Shown one piece after another: positions 60,637 to 64,000 of a stretch of DNA of 64,000 nucleotides. The DNA comes from Cytospora piceicola (taxonomy: Eukaryota > Ascomycota > Sordariomycetes > Diaporthales > Cytosporaceae), in contig JALQBC010000007.1 in assembly GCA_023375675.1 (NCBI GenBank), positions 248,001-312,000 of the forward strand. Direction: 5' to 3'. Each line of letters starts with the position of its first letter. Position 1 is the stretch's first letter. The translations under genes were made by a program, and so were the position numbers. The notes beneath the pieces were generated by a model that did not search any database, was not told the origin of the DNA, and saw only the letters and a program-made list of their open reading frames with translations.

Positions 60637-61446
60637 ATAATGTGGTAAGCAGTGCTTCACTGATTGGCTGGACTGTCCCCACCTTAGCTTTGTTAGTGCG
60701 CCGTACTAGCTTGAGGCCCGTGCGTCTACTGCCTCAGGCAGCCAACATCCCAAAAAAGGCGAAAGGCGTAGTTGCCTGCGAACCTTGTCAGCCAGCAGCC
60801 CGCCCGCAACTTGTGGTCAATCCATTCTCAATCACCAGCACTGCACTCCATCCAAAGCGAAGCGCGCGCATCGCCAAATCGCCCGCAAACCATCGACAAC
60901 CATCTAAAGCTACCCAGCGATCTTCTTTGCACGCGATTTTTTCGCGCCTTTCCTGCAGGAACCGGCCTTTCCACCCCCACTTGGTCATCTTTTGACTTTT
61001 CCAATTCACCATTACTACCATTTTCACCCTTACCTGTCTGTCCCTCACTTTCGCATCCACCCCCCACTGCAGTCAGCACCACTGGTCGCATCGCAAATCT
61101 GCACCAGGGCCGCCCAGCAACAATCCCCCTAACCCCTTACCCTCGTCACCTTCGACAACGCGTCACGGCCTTTTGTGCATCCCGACTTCGTCAACGCCTC
61201 CAGTCCCGTGTGTCAATCACCCGGTTGAGCCCCACAACAAACTGCCGACACGCCGCACGTTCTCCGCTTAGACGCGCCGCGACCATTTCGTTTTCGTGTC
61301 CGTTCATATCGGTGTCTTAATCATTGACGCTGTGCTTGTTGTTCCTGTCCACCCGGCCCCTTTGCTTGATGGATATGCGCTCGACGTGATACTTGGTCCT
61401 CGCGGCATAACATCTCACCTAAGCGTCGAGATACACCGACCCAACC

Positions 61447-64000
61447 ATGGCTTCCGTTCAGTCTGCGGCCCCGGTCCAGTATCCGGGTGCCAGCCTGCCT
61501 GCCAACCTGACCCAGCAGCAGGTCCAGGATATGCTTCATGTATGCTTGCCATTGTTCTTTCCATCCTTGACCGCTTGATGGAAGCCCGCCTTTGCTGACC
61601 ATGCACAGAAATTCAGGGAAATGAAGAAGAACAACACGCCTGCCAACGACCCCGAATTTCTCAAGACCCAGCAATTCTTGTTCAACCTCCAGCAGCAGTC
61701 ACAACTCAGGAAGCAACAGGCTCAGCTCCAACAGCAGTTGCAACAGAAACAACAGCAACAGGCGGCTACCAATGGAGCCCCGGTCGGCGGTCCAGTCGGA
61801 CAGAACGCTTCCCAGCAGGGCGCCCACACGTCCCAGCCCCCTACAACCAGCCTGGGTGCTTCGGCTCTCCCAGCTGGCGAGGCTTCAAATGCCACGGCTA
61901 CGAACGCCGCGGCCGTTGCGCACAATGCCAACGCCACACCGAGCCAATTTACACCGGCGCATCTGAGCTTGCTCAGGCATCAGATCCAGGCCTTCAAGAT
62001 GCTATCTAAAAACTTCGGCGTGCCAGCCCCCTTGCAGCAATCCATTGTTTCTTCTCGTCAACGACGTCAGGCTTCGGTTGCCCTGCAGACATCTTCAACA
62101 CCTACCTCCCAGGGCCCTGGATCGCAGACGCCAAGTAAGGCCGGGCCAAATGGCCCCGAGCCCTCTCACTCAGAGGAGCCCGCAACCGCCCCGAAGGAGT
62201 CCACATACAAGAGGCTACGAGCCCCCGAGAAGATGTTGCAGCATACTGTCGATCTTTTTGAGCATGCACGGCGCGACAGCCGCTTACTCATTCCCGGCCT
62301 CTTTCCCCAGGGCATTGACTTTGACCAGCTTAGAGCAGACCGTGAGAAGATTGTGTTCAACAGGATGAGTGCTCGGTATAACGAGTTGAAGACTCAGCCG
62401 GGGAACCTTGCACACTGGGACACCTCCAAGGAGGCGCTCGCGGTTGATGATACTCTGAGACGCAAGGCCATCATCGAGATGAAGTCAATCGCGCTGTATT
62501 CTAAGCAGAGGGCACTGCGGGACAGGATCGGACGGCAAATGATGTGCTATGACAACCTTGCCATGACTACTAACCGCAGCATGTACCGTCGCTTGAAGAA
62601 GCAGAGTGTGCGGGAGGCGCGTATTACCGAGAAGCTCGAGAAGCAACAGCGGGATGCCCGGGAGAACCGCGAGAAGAAGAAGCATTCTGACTACCTGCAC
62701 GCCGTCTTCAATCACCGAAACGAGATCATGGCATCTGCTCATAGCCAGCAGAACAAGATGGGCAAGATGGGCAAGCTGATGTACAACCACCACTTCAACA
62801 TCGAGAAGGAAGAGCAGAAGCGCATCGAGCGCAATGCCAAGCAGCGTCTGCAAGCCCTGAAGGCTAACGATGAAGAGGCGTACCTCAAGCTTCTCGACCA
62901 AGCCAAGGACACGCGTATCACTCACCTTCTCCGGCAAACCGATGGCTTCTTGCACCAACTTGCTTCGTCTGTCAAGGCCCAGCAACGAGCTGCTGCAGAG
63001 CGCTACGGCGACGATGCTGGCGAGTTCCTCGAGGAAGCTAGTGACGAAGAAGAAGAGGTCGACGAGGGCAGTCGTAAGATTGACTACTATGCTGTTGCTC
63101 ACCGCGTAAAGGAAGAGGTAACAGAGCAAGCCAACATGTTGGTTGGTGGCAAGCTCAAAGAATACCAAATTAAGGGTCTGCAGTGGATGCTATCCCTCTA
63201 CAACAACAACCTCAACGGTATCCTGGCAGACGAAATGGGTCTCGGCAAAACCATTCAGACAATCAGCTTGATCACCTACCTCATCGAGAGGAAGCAACAG
63301 ATGGGTCCTTATCTCGTCATTGTCCCTCTAAGTACGTTGACCAACTGGAATCTCGAGTTCGACAAGTGGGCACCCACTGTTACAAAGGTGGTCTACAAGG
63401 GTCCTCCTACTACTCGAAAAGTGCAACAAGACAGAATTCGTCGGGGTGAGTTCCAAGTCTTGCTTACAACATACGAGTACATCATCAAGGACCGCAACAT
63501 TCTGAGCAAGATAAAATGGTTCCACATGATCATCGACGAAGGTCACCGTATGAAAAACTCGCAATCGAAGTTGAGCTACACCATCCAACAGTACTACTCG
63601 ACCCGGTTCCGTCTCATTCTCACTGGTACCCCTCTCCAAAACAACCTGTCCGAGTTGTGGGCGATGTTGAACTTCACTCTGCCCAACATCTTCAAGTCTG
63701 CCAAGACCTTCGACGAGTGGTTCAATACTCCTTTTGCCAACACTGGAAGTCAGGACAAGATAGAGCTGACGGAAGAAGAGCAAATTCTTGTGATTCGTCG
63801 TCTGCACAAGGTCCTGCGTCCGTTCTTGCTTCGTCGTCTGAAGAAGGATGTCGAGAAGGATCTGCCTGACAAGACCGAGAAGGTCATCAAGTGCAGGTTC
63901 TCTGCACTGCAAGCTCGGCTGTACAAGCAAATGGTTACTCACCAAAAGATTGCTGTTAGCGACGGCAAGGGCGGCAAGAGTACTGCCAAGGGCCTTAGCA
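61447..64000 (+). CDS. snf21: SWI/SNF-RSC chromatin-remodelling ATPase (Snf2/Sth1/Snf21), 3' truncated
   Basis: Exon 1 is 61447-61539 and exon 2 runs from 61609 past the right edge; 828 codons are visible. The GTATGC-CAG intron is in phase 0. Residues about 45-90 are Gln-rich; about 145-180 is a QLQ domain (LSLLRHQIQAFKMLSKNFG); about 315-410 is the HSA helix that binds actin-related proteins. The Snf2 ATPase starts near 550, with ADEMGLGKT near 571 and DEGH near 674, the box typical of Snf2/Sth1 rather than ISWI or CHD, followed by LTGTPLQNN. The helicase C lobe and any bromodomain lie beyond the edge. The enzyme moves nucleosomes with ATP. Whether it is the SWI/SNF or the RSC member cannot be decided from this part; the short N terminus leans to Sth1/Snf21. 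Confidence 0.96.

Larger units (their letters stand above)
60342..61446. promoter_or_regulatory. 3' flank of wdr70 and leader of the Snf2-family gene
   Basis: A C/T homopolymer tract lies at 60431-60454 and a 22-nt perfect palindrome at 60615-60636. From about 60,720 to 61,446 the plus strand is C-rich and purine-poor, a typical leader, and carries several ATG-started short frames that may act as upstream ORFs. Confidence 0.55.

Overview
The window is nuclear DNA from a filamentous ascomycete (Pezizomycotina, most likely Sordariomycetes). The gene set is that of a mould: a YDR124W-like (DUF2841) protein, an MRP/Ycf1-class transporter, complex I B12, and a phytanoyl-CoA dioxygenase-like enzyme. 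Most genes have a few short GT-AG introns with CTAAC branch sites. Leaders are long and pyrimidine-rich, and genes lie on both strands without operons. I cannot fix genus or species. No rRNA, tRNA, CRISPR or intact transposon was found.

Layout. 0-22 kb is gene-dense: a gene start running off the left edge; a Cbf1-like bHLH regulator (-); Gid9/Fyv10 ubiquitin-ligase subunit (+); Pop2/Caf1 deadenylase (-), followed in the same frame by a 213-codon open stretch; complex I B12/NDUFB3 (+); a coiled-coil protein of unknown function (-); eIF6/Tif6 (-); a SUMO-activating enzyme Aos1-like subunit (-); and a conserved-looking orphan of 565 residues (+). 22-28.5 kb holds a seven-exon Ycf1-like ABCC transporter (+). 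28.5-40.35 kb is an 11.8-kb stretch without a credible gene but with several microsatellites, G-runs and palindromes. 40.35-42.5 kb holds the DUF2841 protein (+). 42.5-46.6 kb is again without a gene. 46.6-64 kb is dense: a Bmt5-like rRNA methyltransferase (-), a 1,155-residue low-complexity protein (+) with a decayed-looking 3' coding extension, a PhyH-family oxygenase (-), cleavage factor Im 25 kDa subunit (+), a YjbQ/UPF0047 protein (-), a WDR70 homologue (+), and the first 828 codons of a SWI/SNF-RSC ATPase (+), cut by the right edge.

The genes are mostly housekeeping, serving transcription and chromatin (Cbf1, Snf2/Sth1), mRNA ends (Pop2, CFIm25), ribosome maturation (Tif6, Bmt5), protein modification (Gid9, Aos1), respiration (NDUFB3) and detoxification (ABCC). 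They do not form a pathway cluster. Exon boundaries were set by hand from splice signals, reading-frame phase and family knowledge.

The points most worth a second look are: an exact 10-bp palindrome (TACCTAGGTA) present eleven times, only between genes; two genes whose TAG stop is followed by a long, protein-like open frame; a 27-nt micro-exon between two unusually long introns in the ABC transporter; a 60-nt stop-free intron with a GAG acceptor; and a 6-nt first coding exon.
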